Shown piece after piece: positions 16,871-26,508 of a stretch of 64,000 nucleotides of DNA (positions within the stretch are counted from its first letter, which is position 1; each line of letters starts with the position of its first letter). The position numbers were made by a program, and so were the translations under genes. Under the pieces are notes generated by a model. The model did no database searches, was not told the origin of the DNA, and worked only from the letters and a program-made list of their open reading frames with translations. Origin of the DNA: an uncultured Prevotella sp. (GTDB taxonomy: Bacteria > Bacteroidota > Bacteroidia > Bacteroidales > Bacteroidaceae); assembly GCA_900315545.1 (NCBI GenBank), contig OMZM01000007.1, forward strand, positions 1 through 64,000. The letters run 5' to 3'.

Positions 16871-19420
16871 TTATGTTAACAACAATTTCTCCAATTGTTC
16901 TTTGAATTTATTCTCGTTATTCTCATTGTAAAATGGAACACCAGTTATATGGTACTTGTCTGTATCTATTTTTAGTACAAGTTTACTGTCTCGTATTTCT
17001 TTCAGGAATTCTTCCTTCCATTTGTCTTTTTCCACAAGATGGTTGCCTTTCGGTTCAATGAAAACCTGATACATAATATTTCCGTCATTTCTGTCACGCA
17101 AATATAGTAGGAAGTCTGGCTCAAATGCTCGTCCATACTTGTCAAAAATCTTGACGACTTTCTCATTACGGATGACATAGATGTCATCATATTTCTGTTT
17201 GAAGTTTTCATATAGTCTGGCAAAGAGACTAATAAACGCTCGTTCTTCACTGGTCCCATAGTTAGCGTTATATGCATACCAGTCCTTGTCTGCCAGTTCT
17301 TCTTCCTGTCCTTTTTCACGCTCCGCATCTTTGGGAAACGATATTTCTTTCGTACCAAATATGTCGTGTAAATACTTGCTGATATATGGCGAACCTTCAT
17401 AGTCTGTCTTGTTTGCCTTTATCTCTTTCTCAATGCTGGTCAGTAGTCCTTGAACAGATCGCAGGTAGTCAAGGTTTGTCAGCATGCCCAGTCTTTTTCT
17501 ACTTCCTTTTAAGGTAATTCCCAAGCTGCCGAGATACTCATTAGAGGAAATGAACTCCTTATATGAACGCAGATTAGGACAGTATTTTTTCAGATTGTCA
17601 AAGCGGAAGAACGGTAAAGTTGTCAGTGCATACCTGACAATATGGTGTGGAATGATATTAAGCATAATCTCACGACTTTCGCTTACCAAAGTCGTTTCGT
17701 TACCATCGCTAAAGGCAAGAATAGCGCTACTTTTTAACTCGTCCAGTTTATAGACATAATTCTTTTTCTTGACGGAAAGGTCGGCAAGCGACATTACCTT
17801 ATTGTATTGTTTTGGTATTTTAAGATTATATACCACTCGTGCCTCACGGAAAAACTTGGTCTGTTTAAAACTTTTCTTCAGGCGTAGTGTCTTCCTTACT
17901 GTGTTATTGTCCCCAATGCCTGCTTCATTTAATGCCTTCTTGATTTCCGACACGTAGCGGCTGTCTTCCATAATGTGATAATACAGCGTCTCAAGTATAC
18001 GCAGTTCGTTATTTAGGTCTTTGTCATATTTGCGCATATAAGGCGACTGTCCTTCTTCCGTATAGAAAGGGAAGTACCTGGCTCCACGTCCTATCAGCTG
18101 TGCTTCGGCGCGTGTTGTCTTGCCTATCTTTCCGTTGCTTTCCTCATTTCGGTCGTCGTACATACGAACAATGTCGAAAAGATTCAGTACGTCCCAACCT
18201 CTGTCTAATTTGTTCACTGCAAATACGGCACGAATTGGGTTGTTTTCATCTTCAAGTGAGTTGAGCAGCATCTGGTTGCGCTCTTTCTCTGCCTCGTTGT
18301 TGGCACTAATACAGTTTTCCTTGCGGAAATTTTCTTTAGTTCGACTTACTATGTCTGAGGTGGTGATGCCCACACGCTCAAAATAGTCAAAAGCATGCTT
18401 GATGACTCCGTCAATGTCTACACTGTTGCGCAGACTGTCGATGTCATCTTCTGTCAGTGTGTCTATCCATTGGCGGAATAGTCTCATATTCTGCTCGCTC
18501 TCGCCAATACTGCGTTTTGCTTTGAACAGTATGACTGGTTTTAGGTCGATGCCATGATGGGCAGCAAGAACCTGCCGATAGAGATTCAGAAGCAGTGCGT
18601 GCATAACACGGATTTTCTGATTTGCAGCAACTTTCATCAGTTCTATCTCCTTTGAAAATCCATCATGGCGGAATTCCTTCAGCTCATATTTGAAAATAGC
18701 CTTGTTGGCATACTTCGTTTCTATCTGTGGAGTTTCTAAGTCCATTGTAGCCGTAAATTCCAATAGTATGTTTTCTGCATTTTGACTGTGGATGCGTTGT
18801 ATGGTGTTCTCCCAGTTGCCTTCATTGGAATTCTCGTTGCGTGTGGCAACGTTGAAGGTATCTGCCTCGTCAGCTAATAACGCTATTCGTCGGTTCTGAA
18901 AATCTTCCAGACAGACGGAGTTCTCCTTGACGTTGTTTATGTCGTAGTGCAGTTGCTGTATGGTGGTAAACTTGATGTTGATGTTATATGAATCGCTCTC
19001 GTCAAACGACTGCACTTCCTTTACCACAACTTGCCGCCCATCGAATATCAGTCGCTCATTAAAAACATATTTCGACGAACTGTTGTTCAGAAAATTGTCT
19101 TTCGTCTTGCGTATAACAGCATCGCTGCTGACGAAGAACAGAAAGTCTCGGTAGCCTTGTGCATATAGATAGAGCACCAGCCCTGCCATGATGTTTGTCT
19201 TACCGCTGCCTGTTGCCATGTTGTATAGTAGGTGGTAAGGACGGCACTGTTTGCTGGAACTATGGTCATGCTCATAAAAATACACAAACCGTGCAAAGGC
19301 TTCAATCTGATAGGGACGTAATTTATATTTTGGACGAAGATTCTCCACCACGTAGTCTGGCACTTTTGGAAATTTATCGTATTTACCCAGTAAATTATAC
19401 TCTTCAAATAAGAATGCCAT
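16871..19420 (-). CDS. res: Type III restriction enzyme, Res subunit
   Basis: 849-residue helicase-nuclease of a type III restriction system. It moves along or slides from unmodified sites and cuts when two complexes meet. Walker A ATGSGKT is at 69-75, the DEAD box (LLADEADTF) at 184-187, FTATMD is motif III, and RGARYFPF is a helicase motif VI-like segment. Near the C-terminus (about 775-800) EPDFLLYLR...FIEPKGNHL forms the PD-(D/E)xK nuclease site. It is intact and lies 2 bp behind mod, so they form one operon. It needs Mod for DNA recognition. Confidence 0.94.
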   Translation of the reverse strand: MAFLFEEYNLLGKYDKFPKVPDYVVENLRPKYKLRPYQIEAFARFVYFYEHDHSSSKQCRPYHLLYNMATGSGKTNIMAGLVLYLYAQGYRDFLFFVSSDAVIRKTKDNFLNNSSSKYVFNERLIFDGRQVVVKEVQSFDESDSYNINIKFTTIQQLHYDINNVKENSVCLEDFQNRRIALLADEADTFNVATRNENSNEGNWENTIQRIHSQNAENILLEFTATMDLETPQIETKYANKAIFKYELKEFRHDGFSKEIELMKVAANQKIRVMHALLLNLYRQVLAAHHGIDLKPVILFKAKRSIGESEQNMRLFRQWIDTLTEDDIDSLRNSVDIDGVIKHAFDYFERVGITTSDIVSRTKENFRKENCISANNEAEKERNQMLLNSLEDENNPIRAVFAVNKLDRGWDVLNLFDIVRMYDDRNEESNGKIGKTTRAEAQLIGRGARYFPFYTEEGQSPYMRKYDKDLNNELRILETLYYHIMEDSRYVSEIKKALNEAGIGDNNTVRKTLRLKKSFKQTKFFREARVVYNLKIPKQYNKVMSLADLSVKKKNYVYKLDELKSSAILAFSDGNETTLVSESREIMLNIIPHHIVRYALTTLPFFRFDNLKKYCPNLRSYKEFISSNEYLGSLGITLKGSRKRLGMLTNLDYLRSVQGLLTSIEKEIKANKTDYEGSPYISKYLHDIFGTKEISFPKDAEREKGQEEELADKDWYAYNANYGTSEERAFISLFARLYENFKQKYDDIYVIRNEKVVKIFDKYGRAFEPDFLLYLRDRNDGNIMYQVFIEPKGNHLVEKDKWKEEFLKEIRDSKLVLKIDTDKYHITGVPFYNENNENKFKEQLEKLLLT

Positions 19421-19422
19421 GC

Positions 19423-21423
19423 CTATTCCTCCTCGTAAAACGCTTTGGTGATTCGTTTTTCTTCTTCTGTTACTCCAGACTCAGTGTCGTCCATGTCAGA
19501 GTAGTTTACATAAAGCTGGTTCATGTCGAGCAGTGAGCATAGTGCCTGTTTTTGCTCTTCTATGGAAAGTGTTTTGAAACTGTCTATGTCATCTTCAATT
19601 TTCTGCATCTCTACGTTGAAGCGAAAGAATGCTCGTGCTTTCATCTGCTCCCAAACCTTTAACAATTCATTGGTCTTTTTAGCTTTCTCTATCTCGTCAA
19701 TGAACTGCTGGTTATAACGTTTCAACTCCAGATATACAAAACTGCCGCCACCACGCCAATTCAATCCTTTTGATGCGCCAGATTGTTCTCCTTTCACTAC
19801 GTTGACCATTCTCTCATACGTGGTAGACTTTATATAATCCATTTGGTCTATGCCAATGTATTGACGCCCCATCTTGTGTGCAACTGCTGTTGTTGTACCA
19901 CTGCCAAGGAAGAAGTCTAGTACGATGTCGCCGGGCTTTGTGCATAGTGAAATTATCCTATAGAGCAAAAGTTCTGGTTTTTTTGCCGTTGGGAAACTTA
20001 CTCCACCTTCGTTTTGCGTGTTCTGAAAATCTATGTCGTCCCAAAAGTCACACAACAACATACCCAAATCTTCGTTAAATTGCTGATTATAATATACGGT
20101 TTTCACTCCTTGACGAAGGGGTGTTATGACTTGTCCATTATAATACAAGCCTTTTATGACTCCATCCACTTTGTCCTCATAAACTTGGTTTGGCAATGCC
20201 CGTGATGCCTTTTCTGCTTCTTTGTTTTTGTGAGACTGTAAACGACAAATCTCGTCTTGATGACTCAAATAAAATTTTTTGAATTTTGGATTGTCTATAT
20301 ATATATCTTCAATATTCTGATCCGATGTCATGATACCATTATCAATTAATGCATCCTTCAGTTTTGTAAAGCTGTACACACCAAAGTCATTGTTCAGTAT
20401 GAGATTGTAGTGTTTGTCCCATGTTTTTCTTTTTGTGTATTGTGGAGTCAGTGTCAGCTCTCCACCTTTTTTATAGACAATTATAAAGTCCTTTTGCTTA
20501 ATTATGGTTTTGTCTTTGTGTGCAGTTTTAGTTCCACTTGGTGTTGACGATTTGACGGCTATGATATTAATGAAATTCTTTCTTTCAAATACTCCATCAC
20601 ACAACACTTTAAGATATGAACTCTCTATGTCATCAAGATGAATGAAAATCATCCCGTCATCGGCTAATAAATCCCTTGCTATTTCCAACCTATTTTGCAT
20701 GAATGTAAGCCAAGTAGAGTGGGTAAAGCTGTCGTTGTACTGGAAACTGTCATTGCCTGTATTGAATGGTGGGTCAAGATAAATTAATTTCACTCGATGG
20801 TAAAAACGTTTTTTTATAGAATGTAATGCCAGAAGATTATTGCCCCTGATGATAAGGTTGTCTTCTGGTAAAACAGTTTCAACTGGATGTTCTCCATCTG
20901 CATCATATCGCACGGCATTCGTCAGTACTTTCGGCTCCAATAGTTGTGTTATCTCGTCTTGTGCAAGTGTCTGGTTGAAGAATATCTCTTTGCGCTTTGG
21001 GTCATCTTTCGTCTGTCCTCCTTCGAGAATGCAGTCCTTGAAGGGGAATACCAATTCCACTTCGTTGCGTTGATTCATGAATCGTCCGCCGATTTGCAGA
21101 CCAATCTTCTGAGAGTAACGGGTGTAACTGTCGCTTAGATAGTTCTTTTGTTCAATGAAGTGTAGAAAAGACTCCATCTTGAACACTGTGGCTTCGGCAA
21201 CCTCTGTGAAGAAAGTTCCACGCAGTTTCTCATCCTTCAGGAGCAGGGTGATGAGAGTTGGCGAGTAGTTGCGGGCTTCTTCTGCCACTACCCATTTCTT
21301 CACCTTACCATCATCGGATACATAATTAGGTTCTTCCATGAGTCGCTCCATCAGGAGATCATTCAGCTGACTGCCTCCCACTTTTTTGAGGCAATCTTTT
21401 TTTGTTTTTCCCTTGTCTGCCAT
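19423..21423 (-). CDS. mod: Type III DNA methyltransferase, Mod subunit
   Basis: Adenine-N6 methyltransferase and specificity subunit, 666 residues from ATG at 21423 (MADKGKTKKD). The upstream extension to 21507 runs into the nested palindrome and is unlikely to be coding. Catalytic LDPPFNTG is at about 216-223 and the SAM-binding DFFLGSGTT at about 503-511, so the order is DPPF before FxGSG (beta class). The target-recognition region lies between them. No simple-sequence repeat typical of phase-variable mod genes is seen in the coding part. Recognition sequence unknown. Confidence 0.94.
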   Translation of the reverse strand: MADKGKTKKDCLKKVGGSQLNDLLMERLMEEPNYVSDDGKVKKWVVAEEARNYSPTLITLLLKDEKLRGTFFTEVAEATVFKMESFLHFIEQKNYLSDSYTRYSQKIGLQIGGRFMNQRNEVELVFPFKDCILEGGQTKDDPKRKEIFFNQTLAQDEITQLLEPKVLTNAVRYDADGEHPVETVLPEDNLIIRGNNLLALHSIKKRFYHRVKLIYLDPPFNTGNDSFQYNDSFTHSTWLTFMQNRLEIARDLLADDGMIFIHLDDIESSYLKVLCDGVFERKNFINIIAVKSSTPSGTKTAHKDKTIIKQKDFIIVYKKGGELTLTPQYTKRKTWDKHYNLILNNDFGVYSFTKLKDALIDNGIMTSDQNIEDIYIDNPKFKKFYLSHQDEICRLQSHKNKEAEKASRALPNQVYEDKVDGVIKGLYYNGQVITPLRQGVKTVYYNQQFNEDLGMLLCDFWDDIDFQNTQNEGGVSFPTAKKPELLLYRIISLCTKPGDIVLDFFLGSGTTTAVAHKMGRQYIGIDQMDYIKSTTYERMVNVVKGEQSGASKGLNWRGGGSFVYLELKRYNQQFIDEIEKAKKTNELLKVWEQMKARAFFRFNVEMQKIEDDIDSFKTLSIEEQKQALCSLLDMNQLYVNYSDMDDTESGVTEEEKRITKAFYEEE

Positions 21424-21503
21424 TGTCTTGCTGTGCTTATTGTTCGTTTGGCGTAATATGCACGTAGGGAAAGGGCACAAAAATGGCGTGAAGCTATCCT
21501 TAT

Positions 21504-21682
21504 GCACTTAACCTGAGGGGCGTGTCTGGAAAACGGGACCCCTACACACAAATAAGAATGCAGCACGCCAAAACGTGTGCAAAGCTGCGATGTGTGTAGA
21601 ATGTTATCTGCTTCCAGACATCCTCTTGCTCATGAACGAACTATCCCTAATAAGAGTTTTCCAGACACTTTCGGTTAAGTGC
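21504..21682. repeat. Nested imperfect palindrome of about 180 bp upstream of mod
   Basis: Four pairs of arms are nested around one centre: GCACTTAACC (21504-21513) with GGTTAAGTGC (21673-21682); GTGTCTGGAAAAC (21522-21534) with GTTTTCCAGACAC (21656-21668); CTACACAC (21542-21549) with GTGTGTAG (21592-21599); and GCAGC with GCTGC inside. The outer arms resemble terminal inverted repeats of a MITE or an insertion-sequence remnant. No clear target duplication or transposase is seen. It abuts the mod start and may carry its promoter. Confidence 0.6.
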
Positions 21683-22015
21683 GTATCAATAAGCCATGCA
21701 TCATTGGTACGGGATTTCTCCCCATACTGTTTGCAAAAGTACAAAGAATTTATGAAACGCCATTTGCTTATAATATTTTTTTTACGAAATATTTTTATTT
21801 CCAAACGCAGACTGCTCTCTATTTCGACTTGTACTGTGAGAAAAAAGACTAATCAATTTTTGCCCGTTTACTGTCGTGAGAATGTCGACTAAAGTCGTTT
21901 CTGAAATAAAAGGGGCAAAATATGCCCGAAATTCGCAAGTGTCTGTAATTGTTTGATTGTCAGTTTGTTGTCGCGAAACGTTGGCTTTTTGTGCAGGAAA
22001 GATAAGTGTTAAAAA

Positions 22016-22147
22016 TGTCAAAGAGTGTGTTTGAGATTGTCAAAGAGTGTGTTTGAGGAGGTAAAACACTATGTTTAGGGGTGTCGGGCATAGTGCCTGA
22101 TAGGGCAAAATAGACGAAATAGGTGCCTCAAAGGTACTCTTTGACAT
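22016..22147 (+). repeat. 22-bp palindrome array of E1
   Basis: Registers start at 22016, 22038, 22060, 22082, 22104 and 22126. Units 1 and 2 read TGTCAAAGAGTGTGTTTGA, unit 3 has AAACActaTGTTT, unit 4 TCGGGCAtagTGCCTGA, unit 5 is degenerate, unit 6 TCAAAGgtactCTTTGA. Arms change sequence but mostly remain complementary. Confidence 0.8.
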
Positions 22148-22279
22148 TTTTAACACTTATCGACGGTACTTAATTTAACATATCTTTGCACTTTCGGAGG
22201 CTGTTCCGATTCTATTTGAACGATTTTTCCCTGTCAAAATTTTTCATACTTTTTCGACTCGAAGAAAATTTTTGTTCAC

Positions 22280-22296
22280 TTTGGCACAGTTTTTGT
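22280..22296 (+). promoter_or_regulatory. Sigma-54-like -24/-12 box at the end of E1
   Basis: TTTGGCACAGTTTTTGT: GG and the second G are 12 bp apart as in sigma-54 promoters, but the -12 element ends GT instead of GC. The first G lies 155 bp from the start of the last palindrome core, the same as in the other three elements. Confidence 0.4.
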
Positions 22297-22435
22297 AGTG
22301 ATGTCGCTTGCGGCAGCTGTTATTCCCGTGTGTAGCCCTCAAAAGTGGGTGATGTGTTGGCATAGATTGTCAGTCGTTATTGCCGAAAACATAAAAATGA
22401 CTGACATTTTGTGTGTTTTTTCAAAAATAATACAG

Positions 22436-22452
22436 TTTGGCACACATTTTGT
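22436..22452 (+). promoter_or_regulatory. Second sigma-54-like box, or overlapping primary promoter, before groES
   Basis: TTTGGCACACATTTTGT, a near copy of the box at 22280-22296, 44 bp before the groES ATG. It overlaps an alternative primary-sigma reading: TTTG (22408-22411), 19 bp, then TACAGTTTG, which has one extra base relative to the -7 consensus. The sequence cannot decide between the two. Confidence 0.4.
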
Positions 22453-22496
22453 AGAATGAATAGATAGAACAATAACTTAATAAAAACATAAACAGT

Positions 22497-22766
22497 ATGA
22501 AAATTCAACCATTAGCAGACCGCGTGCTGATAACACCGGCAGCGGCAGAAGAAACAGTAGGCGGAATTATTATTCCAGACACAGCGAAGGAAAAGCCTCT
22601 TCGTGGAAAAGTAATAGCAGTTGGTAACGGAACAAAAGACGAGGAAATGGTATTGAAGAAGGGCGACGAAGTGCTCTATGGCAAGTATGCCGGCACGGAG
22701 TTGGAACTCGACGGTGAGAAATACCTCATGATGCGTCAGAGTGATGTGCTCGCTATTGTAAAATAA
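22497..22766 (+). CDS. groS: Co-chaperonin GroES
   Basis: 89-residue lid of the GroEL folding chamber, heptameric and cytoplasmic. N-terminal [13 protein letters not shown], the mobile loop [16 protein letters not shown] that docks on GroEL, and [14 protein letters not shown] are all standard. It is followed by groL 50 bp downstream with no terminator between them. The leader of more than 650 bp back to the E1 element, with no CIRCE operator seen, is unusual for a heat-shock operon. Confidence 0.97.
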   Translation: MKIQPLADRVLITPAAAEETVGGIIIPDTAKEKPLRGKVIAVGNGTKDEEMVLKKGDEVLYGKYAGTELELDGEKYLMMRQSDVLAIVK

Positions 22767-22807
22767 ATTATCTTTTATACATTCATAAAATCTAACAAGG
22801 TAAATAA

Positions 22808-24445
<1,638 letters not shown>

Positions 24446-24472
24446 ACTGAAGAAAATCCAGTTGCAATATAT

Positions 24473-24502
24473 AAGACCAGTATTCGTTACTGGTCTTTTT
24501 TT
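24473..24502 (+). terminator. Terminator of groESL
   Basis: AAGACCAGTA (24473-24482) pairs with TACTGGTCTT (24488-24497), 5-nt loop, followed by a run of seven or more T. Confidence 0.9.
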
Positions 24503-24532
24503 ATAAAATAATATAAAAACGTTTGAAAATAT

Positions 24533-24563
24533 TTTGTCAAATAAAAAAATATATGTAATTTTG
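24533..24563 (+). promoter_or_regulatory. Orphan perfect promoter downstream of groL
   Basis: TTTG (24533-24536), exactly 19 bp, TAATTTTG (24556-24563). It is a full consensus promoter on the plus strand, with no ORF before the hairpin terminator 80 bp on. Confidence 0.75.
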
Positions 24564-24570
24564 CAGCCCG

Positions 24571-24677
24571 AAAATATCACATTGTGAATAAATAAATTTT
24601 TGATTTGTTTTAGTAGATTAGTTTTTAAGTAGTTTGTTTTTGGAAATCGGACGTCGAGATGACATCCGATTTTTTTA
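24571..24677 (+). ncRNA. Candidate small RNA of about 105 nt
   Basis: A perfect promoter (24533-24563) is followed by about 70 nt of U-rich sequence with no start-to-stop frame of useful length. A strong intrinsic terminator comes next: AAATCGGA (24644-24651) with TCCGATTT (24665-24672), extended by GTC/GAC inside, then T residues to 24676. The unit is bracketed by the groESL terminator on the left and the leftward ligase terminator on the right, so it is an independent transcription unit. It does not resemble 6S, tmRNA or SRP RNA. Target unknown; expression is inferred from signals only. Confidence 0.55.
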
Positions 24678-24705
24678 TTTGTGGCAATAGAACAGCACTA
24701 TATAC

Positions 24706-24750
24706 AAACGGCATAGGCAAGGAGATACTTTCTCCTTGCCTATGCCGTTT
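24706..24750 (-). terminator. Terminator of the acyl-CoA ligase pair
   Basis: AAACGGCATAGGCAAGGAG (24706-24724) is perfectly complementary to 24732-24750: a 19-bp stem with a 7-nt loop, ending in TTT-rich sequence on the minus strand, 37 bp past the ligase stop. Confidence 0.85.
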
Positions 24751-24786
24751 ATTCTGAATGACAGCTGTTTCCCTTACAGCTTATGT

Positions 24787-26466
24787 TCAATTTTTCAATC
24801 CTACGCGCTGATAGATGTAACGTTTGATGCTCTTCTTTGGAGTCTTTTCAAATTCCTCTTCATGCAGTCGTATTGCCGACAACTTGCTGTAGGAGGGCAG
24901 GATGTTGTTCAGTTCCTGACGATTCTGTTCCATTATCTCCTTCAGGTCTTCTGTTGTCAGACCCATAGTGCGGGCTTCGTCGTAGTCGGGGTGTACAAGT
25001 CCGATGAGTTTCTCATTGTCCTGTACGACAATGCTCTCAACAACCATAGCCATAGAGTTCAGCTTGTCTTCTATCTCCTCAGGGTAGATATTCTGTCCGT
25101 TGGCGCCGAGAAGCATATTTTTTGAGCGTCCTTTGATAAAGACATTGCCGTCTGCATCCATGAGTCCCAAGTCTCCTGTATGATACCAGCCGTCTTCGTC
25201 TATTGTCTTTCTTGTCTCTTCCTCATCTTTATAATATCCGAGCATCACGTTCAGACCACGCGCCAGAATCTCGCCAGGTACTTTTGTCGGATTAGGACTG
25301 TCTATTTTCACTTCCATGTGTACCACTGCTCTGCCGCACGAACCAGGCTTGAATGTGTGCCAGTCGGAGTAGCAGATGATAGGAGCACATTCTGTTGAGC
25401 CGTAGCCTACAGTGTATGGAAATTCTATGCGGTGCAGGAAATGTTCCACTTCCTGGTTGAATGCCGCTCCGCCAATAATTACTTCATAGAATTTTCCTCC
25501 GAAAGCTTTAACAACTTCATCGCAGATGCGCTGACGAACTTTCTTGTTCACAACAGGCATTCCCAAGAGCAGGCGCATGCGGTTGTTCTGTATCTTAGGG
25601 AATACTCGCTTTCTAATGATTTTTTCTATTATCAGTGGCACGGAAATGACTATCGACGGACGTATTTCTGCAAATGCCTGTGCAATGATAGCAGGCGATG
25701 GTATGCGTGTCAGATAGAAGATATGGCAACCGTGAAGGAACTCAAATATAAATTCAAAAGCCATACCGTACATGTGTGCCATAGGCAGTATGCTTAGCAC
25801 GTTGTCGCCCGCCTTCAGTTGCTTGCCCAGCACGCTCTCGGCAAAATCGTAGTTGCTCCATATTGCGCGGTAGGGTATCATCACGCCTTTGGAATATCCG
25901 GTTGTTCCGCTGGTGTAGTTTATCATTGCCAGCTCGTCGGGATTTTCTTCGTGATAATATTTTACGTGTTCGCGACGGAAATACTTCGGATATTTCTTTC
26001 CGAACATTTCATTAAGGTGTTCGCGTGCATACGTCAGTTTCTCTGAGCGCGACAGCAGCAGCGAATAGTCTGGGTTGAAGATTATTCCTTCGAGGTTTGG
26101 CATCTTTGTTGCATCGAGAGTAGTTGATACTACGTCTCCTGCGAACAATATTCTTGCATCGCTGTGGTTCACGATGTTGTATACTTGTTCTGGTGTAAAT
26201 TCGTGCAGTATCGGCACGGCAATGGCTCCGTATGTTAGCGTTGCCAGGAATGCAGCAGCCCAGCTGGCACTGTTGCGTCCGCAAAGGGCAACCTTGTCGC
26301 CACGTTTCAGTCCACTGTTTTCAAATAGTATGTGCAGTTTCTCTATCTTGCGGGCTACGTCGTGGTATTGCAGTGTAATGCCTTTGTAGTCTGTAAGAGA
26401 GTCTTTGTCCCAGTTGTCAATAATGCTTTTTTCGATTATTGCATTGAAACTTGGAATTTTTTCCAT
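24787..26466 (-). CDS. AMP-binding acyl-CoA ligase (FadD-like), copy 2
   Basis: 559-residue adenylate-forming enzyme, probably long-chain fatty acid-CoA ligase. The ATP loop YTSGTTGYSKGVMIP, the GYGSTECAP motif, and the hinge GWYHTGDLG with the C-terminal catalytic Lys region KTPKKSIKRYIY are all present. No signal peptide; cytoplasmic or peripheral membrane. It is a close paralogue of the gene just upstream (26509-28176) and lies 42 bp behind it. The acyl substrate is not known; exogenous fatty-acid capture is one possibility, since beta-oxidation genes are not adjacent. Confidence 0.88.
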   Translation of the reverse strand: MEKIPSFNAIIEKSIIDNWDKDSLTDYKGITLQYHDVARKIEKLHILFENSGLKRGDKVALCGRNSASWAAAFLATLTYGAIAVPILHEFTPEQVYNIVNHSDARILFAGDVVSTTLDATKMPNLEGIIFNPDYSLLLSRSEKLTYAREHLNEMFGKKYPKYFRREHVKYYHEENPDELAMINYTSGTTGYSKGVMIPYRAIWSNYDFAESVLGKQLKAGDNVLSILPMAHMYGMAFEFIFEFLHGCHIFYLTRIPSPAIIAQAFAEIRPSIVISVPLIIEKIIRKRVFPKIQNNRMRLLLGMPVVNKKVRQRICDEVVKAFGGKFYEVIIGGAAFNQEVEHFLHRIEFPYTVGYGSTECAPIICYSDWHTFKPGSCGRAVVHMEVKIDSPNPTKVPGEILARGLNVMLGYYKDEEETRKTIDEDGWYHTGDLGLMDADGNVFIKGRSKNMLLGANGQNIYPEEIEDKLNSMAMVVESIVVQDNEKLIGLVHPDYDEARTMGLTTEDLKEIMEQNRQELNNILPSYSKLSAIRLHEEEFEKTPKKSIKRYIYQRVGLKN

Positions 26467-26508
26467 ATTGTTTTGTTTATTTCAGCTAAGAGCTGTTTTT
26501 GTTGTTCC

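Larger units (their letters stand above)
21841..22296 (+). repeat. Intergenic element copy 1 (E1), upstream of groESL
   Basis: First of four related non-coding elements in this window. In order: module A (21841-21935, with AGACTAATCAATTTT and TGTCGTGAGAATG); a linker; six 22-bp registers of imperfect palindromes (22016-22147) enclosed by a 26-bp perfect inverted repeat (22001-22026 with 22136-22161); module D (22178-22250, including GAGGCTGTTCCGATTCTATT); and a sigma-54-like box (22280-22296). Module A TGTCG (21872) to box GG (22283) is 411 bp, as in E2 and E4. It points to groES, 200 bp away. No coding frame is conserved between copies. Confidence 0.8.

Noticed and set aside
16717-16873. TAATAGAATTA/TAATTCTATTA pair as firm att sites of a mobile island
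   Set aside because: 11-bp A/T-rich inverted (not direct) repeats, no integrase; kept only as a weak observation.
19423-21507. Longer Mod protein starting at 21507
   Set aside because: The extension overlaps the nested palindrome and has no family similarity; MADKGKTKKD at 21423 is the better start.
21782-22021. Short ORFs inside elements E1, E2 and E4 (for example 21782-22021, 29568-29819, 56248-56448, all minus)
   Set aside because: The frames are not conserved between the copies and show no protein-like pattern; the conserved features are palindromes and spacing.
22016-22147. 22-bp tandem repeats as a CRISPR array
   Set aside because: There are no spacers between units, units are contiguous and degenerate, and no cas genes are near.
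22181-22188. TATCTTTG inside E1 (and 29772-29779 in E2) as the promoter of the element
   Set aside because: No TTTG at 19 bp upstream, and the box is lost in E3 (GAATTTTG) and E4 (GAAATTTG), unlike the terminal box, which is kept.
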